Positions 19,330 through 28,808 of a stretch of 64,000 bases of DNA are shown piece after piece; positions within the stretch are counted from its first letter, which is position 1; the number at the start of each line of letters is the position of its first letter. The notes under the pieces were generated by a model. The model ran no database searches. It was given only the letters and a program-made list of their open reading frames with translations, and was not told the origin of the DNA. Origin of the DNA: Diplolepis rosae (taxonomy: Eukaryota > Arthropoda > Insecta > Hymenoptera > Diplolepididae); NCBI GenBank assembly GCA_030998225.1, contig JAPYXD010000308.1, forward strand, positions 6,272,001 through 6,336,000, written 5' to 3'. Both the position numbers and the translations under genes were made by a program.

Positions 19330-19430
19330 TTCGTTTGGCCATCAGTCAAATGTCGAATATTCGACATCCGAAGAAGCGCGCTTCGAATGTCAAATATGCG
19401 ACATTCGACGTAGACCAATATCGGATTAAA
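19330..19430. repeat. cluster of TCGAATGTC/GACATTCGA short repeats
   Basis: GACATTCG, TGTCGAATATTCGACAT, TCGAATGTC and GACATTCGACG occur within 100 bp, forming several small palindromes directly outside the foldback element. Confidence 0.6.
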
Positions 19431-19689
19431 ATCGAATCGAATCTTTTTGCATACCTCTAGAGTTGATGTCGTAAAATCTATTTTGTGACGATTTCAAATT
19501 GAAAATCCTATACTTTTTAATTATTTTTAATGAGCCATTTTTTACTGGGTTGATCATCTGTTGTTAGAAACGAAAAAAATTGGCTGATTCACTGAAATCG
19601 GATATTGTCTTTTGGGATTGTAGTATAATATCCATTTATCGTTCTCAGTCACAAGTTTAGTAATAAATTAGATGATTGAGAGATGTCAG

Positions 19690-19757
19690 ATGCCTGGGCA
19701 GCTCAATTGGTTAGAGTAGTCAATATGCAATTTGATTTAACCTAGGGTTACAAGACT
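19690..19757 (+). repeat. degenerate tRNA-like / SINE-head sequence
   Basis: GCAGCTCAATTGGTTAGAG matches the A-box region of many tRNAs and tRNA-derived SINEs. A weak B-box-like GGGTTACAAG follows about 40 bp later. No cloverleaf is convincing, and the acceptor stem does not pair, so a decayed SINE or tRNA pseudogene is more likely than a functional tRNA. Confidence 0.45.
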
Positions 19758-19841
19758 TTAAATGTGAAGGCAACAGATTAATTTATACATTGGATGATAA
19801 AATGATCATGCATATCTTAATTTTATTTTTTCAAATTGCAG

Positions 19842-20375
19842 GTCTGGGAAAATAAACGACCGAACACAGCACCAGTTGATTTAAAATATAACGTGAAAAT
19901 GAATACGGATTGGCAGCCACTTCTTCAAAATATTCAATATTCCGATAATCGAGTAACGCAAACTCTGAAATTCACTAGTTTAAATTTGGAGCATAAAGAA
20001 GACGTTATTGAAAAAATGGAACATCACTTCAAAGAGGAACTGTCTCAATTCCGCAAAGATCTGGGAAATCCAACGATTTTTAATCGACAAGTGATGTTGA
20101 TTTTGAAAAAATTTCTTTTCAAAGTTCATTCAGGAACTAATATCGAACTGAACAGAAAGCGACTCAGACAACTTCACAGGGCTTATTATACTCATGGGTT
20201 CATATTAAAACTGATGAATGGGAATTTGAAAGATATATCCAAATTACTATTTGCCACTAAAATTCATACAGCCCCTGGTCCAGTTGAGTTTGGTTTAGCG
20301 TGTAGCATACAAAATCACATTGGAAATATTCGTTCCATTTGGTTAGGGGTGGTTGTTTTAAAAAGCCGAAATTAA
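19842..20375 (+). CDS. putative 3'-terminal exon of an unidentified host-like gene
   Basis: A 177-codon open frame preceded by a clear splice acceptor: a T-rich tract (TTTTATTTTTTCAAATTGCAG) ends at 19841, and the frame is open from the first base (GTC TGG). It ends at TAA 20373-20375, with an AATAAA at about 20501. The protein is basic and helical (WQPLLQNIQYSDNRVTQTLK, EDVIEKMEHHFKEELSQFRK, FNRQVMLILKKFLFKVHSG, LRQLHRAYYTHGFILKLMNG). I do not recognise a domain; there is no signal peptide or membrane segment. It lacks reverse transcriptase or transposase motifs, so it could be a host gene, a retained viral or transposon gene, or a pseudogene. No upstream exon was identified. Confidence 0.5.
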   Translation, partial: VWENKRPNTAPVDLKYNVKMNTDWQPLLQNIQYSDNRVTQTLKFTSLNLEHKEDVIEKMEHHFKEELSQFRKDLGNPTIFNRQVMLILKKFLFKVHSGTNIELNRKRLRQLHRAYYTHGFILKLMNGNLKDISKLLFATKIHTAPGPVEFGLACSIQNHIGNIRSIWLGVVVLKSRN

Positions 20376-20499
20376 GCAATACTTCACACGATATTTTTCT
20401 ATTATTTTCGAGTATGTAAAAATTGAATAATTCATGTCATAAATCAGTACTCAAATTTCTGTAAAAGTAACTAGACCAAAATTGCAAGGAAATATAATC

Positions 20500-20507
20500 C
20501 AATAAAT
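20500..20507 (+). terminator. candidate poly(A) signal
   Basis: AATAAA about 125 bp after the stop codon of the 19842-20375 exon. In AT-rich DNA such a hexamer also occurs by chance. Confidence 0.35.
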
Positions 20508-20509
20508 CA

Positions 20510-20990
20510 TGTCATGTACAACTACATTTATAATTCACTAAATAGTGAAGAAATGCCTTGAGACTAATATTTTATTAATTCCAATATTTCGAACTTAATT
20601 CACAAGATTGAAACGGAATCCTTTTTTATATTAAATCAATCCATATTGCACCTATATTACTGAATCCCAGTTTTTCTATCTATGTTTAATTAATCTCCAT
20701 CGAACCACATATATCCCTTTCTATCTCTGAGGAAATCTGAAACTTGACTTACCTTCCTGAGTCCTTATTCTTTTATCCAAGTGTATCTTCACCTGTACAA
20801 ATAAAATGTTTTCAGTCTATAATGATCCCTATCTTTTTCAATCGTCATATTTCTATCAAAGTCTATCTTTCGTTTCTCTAAGTTTGATTATTTCTGTTTC
20901 ATCATTAATATGAAATTGAACCCACCCTTTTAAATCTCAGTTTTTTATATTTTCGGCTTAGGAAAATATCTGTCCACTTCATATGATCCT
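20510..20990. other. no gene seen
   Basis: AT-rich sequence up to the A-tail of LINE copy 1. Confidence 0.4.
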
Positions 20991-21278
20991 ATTTTTTTTC
21001 CAGCTTAAAGTCGCGTACGACTCTTCCGTCATCCGTTCGCCCGGGACTCCTATCCACGGACAAACGCCCGTTAGGCAGGTCGAATAGCCGCGCCAACCAG
21101 GGGAGGAACAAAAAGATTCCTTAACCGATCGACGCGGACAGCCAAGTCCGCCCAGGACGCAGGACCGCGGGTGCAGGCCCCGATGCGATTTCTACTGGCC
21201 CTCCCCGTTGTTTCGCTATTGACGCCCATCAGGCTCTGTCGTCTTCATCACAAGCGTGACGAATGACTCGATGAGCGT

Positions 21279-22939
21279 TCAGAATTGCTCAGACTGAAGC
21301 ATGAGAGGGACCACCGTGTCAGGAGTAAGCTCGGAACCCACTACCTGACCGAAGGCCTCCCTTTCCACACCCCATTTTGCGCAGACGCAGAGTGCGTGCT
21401 CTGCGGTATCCACCGGAAAACCACAGTAGCAACACATCTCCTCGTATCTCTCCTTAAAGCACCTCAGGTACGCGTTAAAACAGCCATGGCCCGAGAGCGC
21501 TTGCGCCAAGTAAAAGCCGACTTCCCCGTGCTTTCTGTTCAGCCAGGTGGCAAGCTCCGGGATCAGGCGGTATGTCCATCTCCCCGTCTGATCACCATGC
21601 CATCTCATCTGCCATTTGTCGACGAGTCTGCGCCTTCCATCCTTGCGGATGGCTTCCCTTGTGCAAGCGATTTCCTGCAGGTCGGCGCAGGTAAGCTCCT
21701 TGCGAAGCTGAAAGGTCTCCTGCCTTTCCTCCGCCAATAAATCTATTGGCGAGGCGCTCGCCAGGACCAGCACAGCACTCGTCGAGACAGTTCTATATGC
21801 TGAAACTATTTTCAGCGCGACAAGTCTCTGCGCCGAGAACAGCTTCCTCTGGATAGCATGGTTTTGCAGGGCATTAGCCCAGACCGGAGCTGCATAAAGC
21901 AGCTTCAAATGGACCACGCTCACCACCAATCTTCTTTTCGCTTCCCTGGGTCCACCAATGTTTGGCATAAGCCGGGCCAAGTTTGCCCGACATTGGATGC
22001 TTTTGGCAGCTGCGATCTTTAGGTGTTCGCCAAAGCAAAGCCTACGATCCAGCTGCATCCCCAGGTACTTAATGTTTGTTTTCCAGTCGACCTCATGCTC
22101 TCCGAGAACGATCCTCGGGAATTGGAAAGATTTCCTGTCCGTAACGAGCAAAGCCTCGGTTTTCTCAGGGGCCATTTTCAGGCCTCTGCTATCCAACCAG
22201 CGCTTTGCTCGCCACAGACTTTCATTGATCCTCAGCTCTAGGATTCTGACGTCGTCAGCGGTGCACACGACAGGTGCGTCATCCGCGAAGCCGACGATGC
22301 TCGTTCGAGCAGGTAGGTCCATTCGCAGAAAGTCGTCGTACATGACGTTCCAAAGAGTGGACCCACCCGCAACCCTTGAGGAGCGCCACATGTCATCTCT
22401 TTTTTGAGAGACCATTTGTCACCCTCGTATATCAACCACCTGTCACTCAGATAGTCATCTGTCATTCGCAACAGGTAGTCTGAAACCTTTTTCCGCATCA
22501 TCGCCTCGATGCAGATATTCCATCTCGCGGTATTGAACGCATTGCGTATGTCACAGAATCCCTTACGCTTTCCAGTTCCTTTTCTTGCATTTGCAGCGAT
22601 GTTAACCACAGCTTGGATAGCGTCCACAGTGGACCTGCCTTTCCTGAATCCGAACTGGTTTTCCGAGAGACCGTTCTCCCCGACCAAGGGAGCCTGAAGC
22701 CGTTGCAGAATCAACTCCTCCAGAAGCTTCCCCATCGTATCCAATAAACATATTGGTCTATACGACGAGACAACCGCTAGTGGTTTGTTGCCCTTCCTCA
22801 GCAGGACCAACCTCTGCTTCTTCCAGTTTACAAAGAACCTCCTCTCCCGAAGACAGGAGTTGAAGGCTTCTCGGAGGATCTCCGGGTATGCCCCGATCAC
22901 CTTTTTGAGGATCTCGTTCGGCACTCCGTCGATACTCAA
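21279..22939 (-). pseudogene. LINE copy 1 ORF2: reverse transcriptase and C-terminal zinc-binding region
   Basis: The first piece (22939-22238) starts SIDGVPNEILKKVIG and includes SYRPICLLDTMGKLLEE (RT motif 1-2), GLSENQFGFRKGRSTVDAI (motif 2a) and CGAPQGLRVGPLFG (motif B). Motif A is shortened (FCDIRNAFNTARW) by loss of the LISIDI-type stretch. A 1-nt deletion at about 22365 moves the frame; the second piece (22415-21279) continues NVMYDDFLR, then SIVGFADDAPVV, the catalytic FADD box. It goes on through KYLGMQLDRRL and the thumb to a C-terminal Cys-His cluster, CCYCGFPVDTAEHALCVC. The enzyme would reverse-transcribe LINE RNA at the nicked target. It is inactive here because of the frameshift and the missing endonuclease. 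Confidence 0.9.
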
Positions 22940-23029
22940 CGCTGTATTTGCCTTAAGCCTTAACCTTCCTCAAAGCTGTTTTTGCCCCTTTCCATCCCTC
23001 ATGCAGCATAGCATCCCCCTTTGAACATG

Positions 23030-23265
23030 TGAATTTTCGCCGCGCGAACCCCGCGTCGGACTCCAGGAAATCCCCGACGCTCAAATCAGGGCTACAAACA
23101 AGGATGCCGGCCCTCCTTGATGCATTCTGAAACCAAGAAGAGTTTTCAGACCATATATAGTGCTCACTAATGAGCAGTACATCGGCCCCCTCTCCCTGGC
23201 ATCTTGCATCAGGAGGACCTTGGCAACCCTCCCCCTTCCGAGGTTGAGTTGCAGGAACTTCAATT
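23030..23265 (-). pseudogene. LINE copy 1 ORF2 start (endonuclease N-terminus)
   Basis: MKFLQLNLGRGRVAKVLL is the APE-type endonuclease start (the conserved Asn in LNLGRG). It continues through LLMQDARERGPMYCSLVS, with the normal VLLISEQHKW stretch damaged. The ATG overlaps the end of ORF1, which is the R1-clade style of gene overlap. The remainder of the nuclease is missing. Confidence 0.8.
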
Positions 23266-24456
23266 CCTGCCTCTCAACCTATGAAGCTCTTCCCGGAAGA
23301 CTGGGCAGGAGCTGCCACCAGAAACATGGGCGGTCTCTTTATCGCCCATGTCTAGACACGTCAGGCACCTCGGCGTTGCCTTGCAGCTCCTGGCCATGTG
23401 TCCCGCGACACCGCATGCCCAAAAGGAATTCTTCCTGTCGGGGTTGCTGTAGCCCCTGGACCCATGGCAATAGCCAAGACACCTGAAGCACCGCCGACTT
23501 CCGCATGCTCGCGTATGCGGCACGCAACCCACCCGATCCTAATTTTACCGAGCTGAAGCAGACGCGTGGCGTCTGCCTCAGATAGCCGGATCACTGCGGT
23601 CTTCACCCCACCAAAGCGGGTGAAGAGCCTGCAGGACCCGTCAAGAGCCGGTTTGCCCAGTGCCAAACACAGGGCAGACACAACCTCTTCTTTTTCAACG
23701 GTCTGGTCGAGGTCCCTAATTTCGAGGGACCCCGTCGAGACCAGGGCCGAAATATCCGCCCTCTCCCCGACCGCCCGGTCGAGCTCCTTGCGGACACTTC
23801 GCCGACACCTTGATGGCGTCGCCCGACCTGGCGGGCGTGGAGCGCTTCAACATAGGCCTGGCGGCAGTCCCCTGCGTTTTTTGCGCAGGGACATCCGCCC
23901 TTCTTTCCTTTTTTTCTTCTTTTTTTCTCCTTTTTCTTTTTTTCTCTTTTTTTTCGTGACCAAATGCCAGTCTCCTTCTTTATTCGGGGGCTGGCTCATG
24001 GCCACCTCGGCATAAGAGGGCGAAGAGCCACCCTTTCCCCTCTTAGGAGTTTTTAAAAGGGGGGGAGGGCGCGGATCTCTTCTCCCCCTTTACCTGATAT
24101 TTTGGGGTATGTCCCAGAGACGCCTACCGTGGTCTCTGAATGATCCCCGATTTCCTCATGGCGGGGTGAGATTCCATTTTATTTTGGATTCTCACCCCGC
24201 TTTCCAGGAGGGACTTATGGGTGTTGAGCATTCCGCCCAACACGTCAGTTGCCACATTTACACTGTCTGTTACGTGGCGAGGGTTGTTTCTCAGCATACC
24301 CTGCTGAATGACGCTGAGAGCCCTCGCCAACTTTTCCATGTTCTCATTTTGCTCCTTCAGGAGCTGAAGGACGTCCTTCCATCCCTCAGATCCAGCAGAA
24401 GCATCCAAGTCCTCTTTCCCTATCGTTTTGTTTCCAGTATCCATAAATCTTTTCAC
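23260..24456 (-). pseudogene. LINE copy 1 ORF1 (gag-like, zinc knuckles), frameshifted
   Basis: The N-terminal piece (24456-24124) has a helical segment, GWKDVLQLLKEQNENMEKLA, likely a coiled coil. The middle is a Lys/Arg-rich tract (plus-strand T-rich 23900-23950). The pieces at 23681-23361 and 23532-23260 carry the gag-like domain end (RLFTRFGGVKTAVIRLSEAD) and CCHC knuckles: CFRCLGYCHGSRGY, where the last Cys is Tyr, and CGVAGHMARSCKA. At least two frameshifts break it. ORF1 products of R1-clade LINEs bind RNA and form the ribonucleoprotein. Confidence 0.85.
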
Positions 24457-24459
24457 CAG

Positions 24460-25215
24460 CCCATCGTGCGTAGAGGAGCCGGTCAGAATAGTTGGGAACG
24501 GGTGTACCCTCGGACCGAAGTCCTACCTCAGTTCCCTGAGGTCCAACCTCCGCTTAGCCGGTCCCGGAATACACGGACAGACCGGACTCGCTCGAAGCAA
24601 CACAGGCTCCGACACCTGTGTTCAATACGCACTACCTGATCAAGGTCCCGAAGGGGCTGGCTCCTGATCCCGCATGGCACACCATCCTCGGTAGAGCTAG
24701 GCTCAGATCAACCTCGCCTCCTCGTCGGCCGGGGAAGACACCACTCGGTGACGAAGCACTCCCAGTGGGATGCCATACGGAAAGGATCGTTTGGACTGTT
24801 TTTGGTCACAGACTGCGGAGGCCTCGCAGTGTCCCCCAGGAGATTCCATACACTAATTGGCTCTTTGCCTCATCCAAGAGAGAGACCGTCTATAGGTTCT
24901 CCTCTCAAATTCGAAGGACACATATCACAGTCATGCGGCGCTGACATTCGTTCAGTTCACTCATTCCTCACAAGCATTCGCAGACTCATTCTCAGCGCCG
25001 CTGCCTGGGGCATACATCCTTCTCCATACATGGGGATAGACGCGTTTATAGCGTCCCCCGCTTTCAACCTGGGATTGACCCGTTTATAGGGCACCCTTCA
25101 CGCAATGGGAAGATGCCCGTCTATATAACCCCCTGCATTTTTTCACCGATTCATCAGGACACTACAACCTTCATGACCCGAGGGCCGTCTGCTAAGCCTC
25201 CCCACCCGTCCGTTT
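24460..25215 (-). promoter_or_regulatory. LINE copy 1 5' UTR
   Basis: Reverse complement of about 33692-34440 in copy 3, matching almost throughout (CGGACGGGTGGGGAGGCTTA start, CAGCGGCGCTGAAAATGAGT, GTGCCATGCGGGATCAGGAG). Two or more copies sharing this segment upstream of ORF1 support it being the element's own 5' UTR, where R1-clade internal promoters lie. No promoter motif was pinned down. Confidence 0.75.
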
Positions 25216-25448
25216 TGGGCATAGCCAAGAGAAGGACTTCGTCAAGGTACCAGTCCGAGGGGAGACAATTTGACCCTATTTCAAAATCTGTTTTCCAACC
25301 AATCACCACCAACTAGAATTTAATCCATAATTCAAAGAAATCCAATCTATTTGAATCCGACGCAATCTGAAGTCAATAATAATACTTCTAAGCTGAATGA
25401 ATCCGACTAATCCAGAAGACAATTTTTTTCAAAATTAAAAAAAAATCT

Positions 25449-25650
25449 CGACAATGGTGTAAGATACACAATGAGCAACAAAATGTTGGGGGGTTTATGA
25501 AGGGGCGTGGTCCTCTACGCCCCATAACTAATCCTTAAAATTTTTCCAAAAATCTAGAGTATCTTGGACACAGTATAAGATACAGAAAACTGAATAAATA
25601 TTGGGGATTTACTAAAGTCGAAGTGTCATATCCCAGTAACTTAAAATTTT
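25449..25650. repeat. two-copy diverged tandem repeat, ~115-bp unit
   Basis: Both units contain a GTATAAGATACA-type block (GGTGTAAGATACACA / AGTATAAGATACAGA), then TTGGGG, a TTTA(C/T) block, and CTTAAAATTTT. The first unit includes a GGGGCGTGGTCCTCTACGCCCC hairpin. Confidence 0.55.
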
Positions 25651-25654
25651 CATA

Positions 25655-26800
25655 TTGCCTCTGTGCAAGAGAAACACACCACACACCAATATCAACGAAC
25701 AATGAAGAGTTCATACATAGTAATATTCTGATGATGAACTATCATATGAAATGAGTATGTGTTCGCAAAAGGTAAAACTATCCGTTACCTTCCGTCAAAA
25801 GATCGGTTTGAAAATTGGTAATGAGTGGTAAAGTTGAGCATTGCTCTATCCGTATGGTAATTGCACACGAGGTAATGAGTCAGTGACCGACACCGCGTGA
25901 CGATAAGATGGTAATGCTGAGTTCATAACCTGAAGAGAGGATAAAGAATTCCCAGTATGGTTTCATTAGCATTAAGCCAGTAATGTTAATCTTAATAATT
26001 ATTATCACCTCTGGTTATAGATTTAATGTTGATTATTACTGATATTACTGTTTATTAATTGCCAATGATCAATCACATATAATCAACAGAAAAAATGTAG
26101 ATTGGCCATCATAGATCTAAAAAGAAGTATTGATTGATCTTTTATCGGTAATCGATTATTAATCATAGTTAATAAAATACGTAATACGAATTATGGACAA
26201 ATGAATAGTTAAAACTACATTTATTTACGATTTGTACGTCCCTTGCCACCGAATTGCTATGATCTGCTCCCACTATAGGAAGCACCAATAGTATATATAC
26301 CCCAGATTTACCTCTGGTGGGTTATTATTAAGTTCCGAACAGTGGTATGGTAAAGTCGATAAATTTCGGACCAGTAAGTCAACATCGTGAGCAGGGCCTG
26401 CGAAAAACGTAAGTCTCATAGGTTTCTTTGAGCACAATTCGAACTTTGGTACTTGGTACGTAAAATCCTCGTTCATTAAATGGTGCAAGTCTGAAAACAG
26501 TAGTGCTATCTAGTTCCTTTGTATTACGCGTACCATAGCATTTAGTCGTGTTCGGTTATTAGAGATTCAATTCTAAGATCGGGACGAACTCACCTTTGTT
26601 GTTAACAAGTGCATGCCAGATTCATATCTCGTGTACTTAGCAAGATACGTTAGCGGGTAATTGATCATACCAGTTGATGGACTTCCATCCCTCACACCAA
26701 ACTACCTCCTGCGAAATTTATTGTTGTTTTGCTACCTCACGGAGACTCAAACGAAACTAAACGATCCCGCAAGACGTTGTGCCGTTGGCTTGCAACTATA
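25655..26800. other. no gene seen
   Basis: AT-rich anonymous DNA with several GGTAATG-type short repeats near 25800-25920. A 71-codon minus-strand frame at 26273-26488 has no recognisable motif. Confidence 0.4.
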
Positions 26801-27985
26801 GGAAACACGAACGATAATTCTACCAACTCCGCCATTGCCGGTCCCAAGCCCGGATGAGAAAGGAGGAGGGGACACACGGACAGCAACACGACACTACATA
26901 CTTACAGCGACACTGAACGCAACACACCCAACACCCGAGAGGGCGTTTCGCGGGAGGGCAGCGTCTCGCCCAGAGGAATGTGTGAGGTCTCGCACGGAGC
27001 AGACGCGTCCTGCAGCCCACCAACGGTAGTAGCCGAAAGGACTCTGCCAGCAGCTGGGCTGTCCCCGTCAGGATGGCCGTCAAGGGAGCCCTATAAACAG
27101 GCTTTCCCTAGCGGTGGGCCTGCCGGCCGCACGCGTTGGAATGGTTTCTCCGAACCTTCAAGCGCGTGAGGACGCGGTGTGGAGCAAAAGCATCAGGGGA
27201 ACTTAAACAGGTTCCTTGATGCCGTATGAATGAAAACAGTGTGAATGCGGGGGGCCTCTTAATAGGGGTAGCGCCCCAAATGCGCATGCGGCAGTGACGC
27301 TGTACTTCCCTGGTGCCTTCTCGTGGTCACATCACAACAACATGCACGATACCGACACCCACACATACAAGAACGAATGCACTGCTGAGTGAATGGGCTG
27401 CGACCGGCGCCTGGTGGATATTCCCGATAGACTAGCCAAGGGAGGAGTAGTAGCCTCCCGACCAGGGTAGGACGCGATGTCAGTACCTTACCTGTGTGGA
27501 AGTAATATGGGTAAATGTAAGTCCCTCCGGTGTTCGGCCGCGAAGGGCAAAGATCCCGTGAAACCACATGTTAAATTGGGAAAACCGCTCACGTTTCTAC
27601 CGTCTGGAGCCAATTTCGGGGTTGAAATCATGGATGCCCGGGCGCAGGAATGAAGGATTACCTGGTCAGTATTTCCTTATATCCGACGCTGCGTAGGATA
27701 AATCGCACACCGTCTAGCCTGAAGTCCAGGTCAGGTGTCGGAGCGGACCCGGCACCGCTCGGTCGATAGGGGTGACGTTAAACCTTTAGCATCATTATGG
27801 CGCGGGCCTATCCCGTAACCTTTTTACTAGCCTCATTTAATGTGCTGATAGGATCGACGATCCGATAAGCCACTTCTCGGTTTCGGTGCACATAACTAGG
27901 GATCTATACAGGCGGGGATAGTAGCCCTACTGCGGTAGGGCTCCCATGATGGGCGAACCGTCTTAAGACTCGAAGTTTATAAAAA
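26800..27985 (+). promoter_or_regulatory. GC-rich region upstream of LINE copy 2, possible divergent 5' UTR
   Basis: GC content rises sharply at about 26820 and stays high to the ORF1 ATG at 27987, as expected for LINE 5' UTR. I see no match to the 5' UTR shared by copies 1 and 3. It could be the 5' UTR of another subfamily or unrelated GC-rich DNA. An inverted repeat sits near 27189-27225 (CATCAGGGGAAC / GGTTCCTTGATG). Confidence 0.4.
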
Positions 27986-27986
27986 T

Positions 27987-28772
27987 ATGAATTCAAATGA
28001 AAATAAAGGAAATGGAGAGGTGAAGGCGCCAGATTCGCACTCACACACTCCCCCAGGGGCTGAGGGATGGAAAGACGTCCTCCAGCTCCTGAAGGAGCAA
28101 AGCGTAAAGATGGAGAAGTTGGCCAGGGCTCGGTTCCTGCCCAATATTCAGGGCGGAGCTACAGAGGTTGAGGGGTGGAAAGTGAAGTTTCTACAGCTCA
28201 CCCTCGGGAGAGGGAAGGAAGCCCAGAACCTTCTGATGCAGACTGCCAAGGAGAGGGGGGCCGATGTGTTGCTCATTAGTGAGCTACACAAATGGTCTGA
28301 AAACTCTGCTTGGTACCAGGATGCATCACGGAGGGCTGGGATCCTTGTTTGTAGCCCTGATTTGAACATCGGGGATTTCCTGGAGACCGACGCGGGGTTC
28401 GTTTGGGTGGAGGTGGCGTGGGTACGCGTGTACAGCTGCTACTTCTCCCCCAGCGATCATTTCGAGATCTTTGAGACCCAGATCCTCGTCCTTGAGGAAA
28501 GCCTCAAAGAGGCTAGGGGGCGGTCCCTTATTGCGGGCGACTGTAATAGTAAGTCGCCCGAGTGGGGAGAAGCCCGTCTGGACAGGAGGGGAATCTTGGT
28601 CGGTGAGATGGTCGCCAGGAATGACCTGATTGTATTGAATCGGGGCACGGATCTTACGTTTAGACGAGGAGCGGGGGGGTCGATTATCGACCTCACGATT
28701 GCCGCGCCCCGTCTTGCCTCTAGGATAGGCGACTGGTGCGTCCTCGATGTAATAACATTGAGTGACAATTAG
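27987..28772 (+). CDS. ORF1-endonuclease fusion protein of LINE copy 2
   Basis: A 261-codon open frame. Residues 1-50 are the ORF1 N-terminus (MNSNENKGNG, then EGWKDVLQLLKEQSVKMEKL, probable coiled coil). A deletion removes the rest of ORF1 including the zinc knuckles. The frame passes at RARFLPNIQGGA into the ORF2 junction and then the APE-type endonuclease: LTLGRGKEAQNLL, VLLISELHKWSENSAWYQD, SLIAGDCNSKSPEWGEARLD with the GDxN core, and IIDLTIA. The nuclease ends early at ITLSDN and a stop, just before the expected SDH-type catalytic His, with SDN seen instead. Copy 4 shows the normal two-ORF arrangement. Activity is unlikely without the His. Confidence 0.8.
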   Translation: MNSNENKGNGEVKAPDSHSHTPPGAEGWKDVLQLLKEQSVKMEKLARARFLPNIQGGATEVEGWKVKFLQLTLGRGKEAQNLLMQTAKERGADVLLISELHKWSENSAWYQDASRRAGILVCSPDLNIGDFLETDAGFVWVEVAWVRVYSCYFSPSDHFEIFETQILVLEESLKEARGRSLIAGDCNSKSPEWGEARLDRRGILVGEMVARNDLIVLNRGTDLTFRRGAGGSIIDLTIAAPRLASRIGDWCVLDVITLSDN

Positions 28773-28808
28773 TGCATTGAATTTAGCATCCAGGAACGGA
28801 GTCACCCA

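Larger units (their letters stand above)
21000..25215 (-). mobile_element. R1-like LINE, copy 1 (longest; nearly full structure, broken)
   Basis: Minus-strand order: 5' UTR (about 25215-24460), ORF1 (24456-23260), ORF2 remains (23265-21279), 3' UTR (21278-21000) and eight A residues (T on plus, 20992-20999). It is GC-rich against the AT-rich surroundings. It keeps more of ORF1 than the other copies but has a large ORF2 gap between the endonuclease start (about 23080) and RT (22939). Its 3' end stops after AAGCTGG, about 190 bp before the 3' ends of copies 2-4. Confidence 0.9.

Noticed and set aside
18134..19418. Several open frames of 60-116 codons in 18134-19418
   Set aside because: They lie in the arms and loop of the foldback element. 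Frames on both strands mirror each other and are rich in Phe, Lys and Asn from A/T runs, with no motif.
19690..19757. Functional tRNA gene
   Set aside because: A-box similarity is good, but the B box is weak and the acceptor and anticodon stems do not pair.
26820..27567. Open frames of 63-102 codons on both strands
   Set aside because: High GC content lengthens chance frames; Arg/Pro/Cys-rich products without motifs, and the region behaves like LINE leader DNA.
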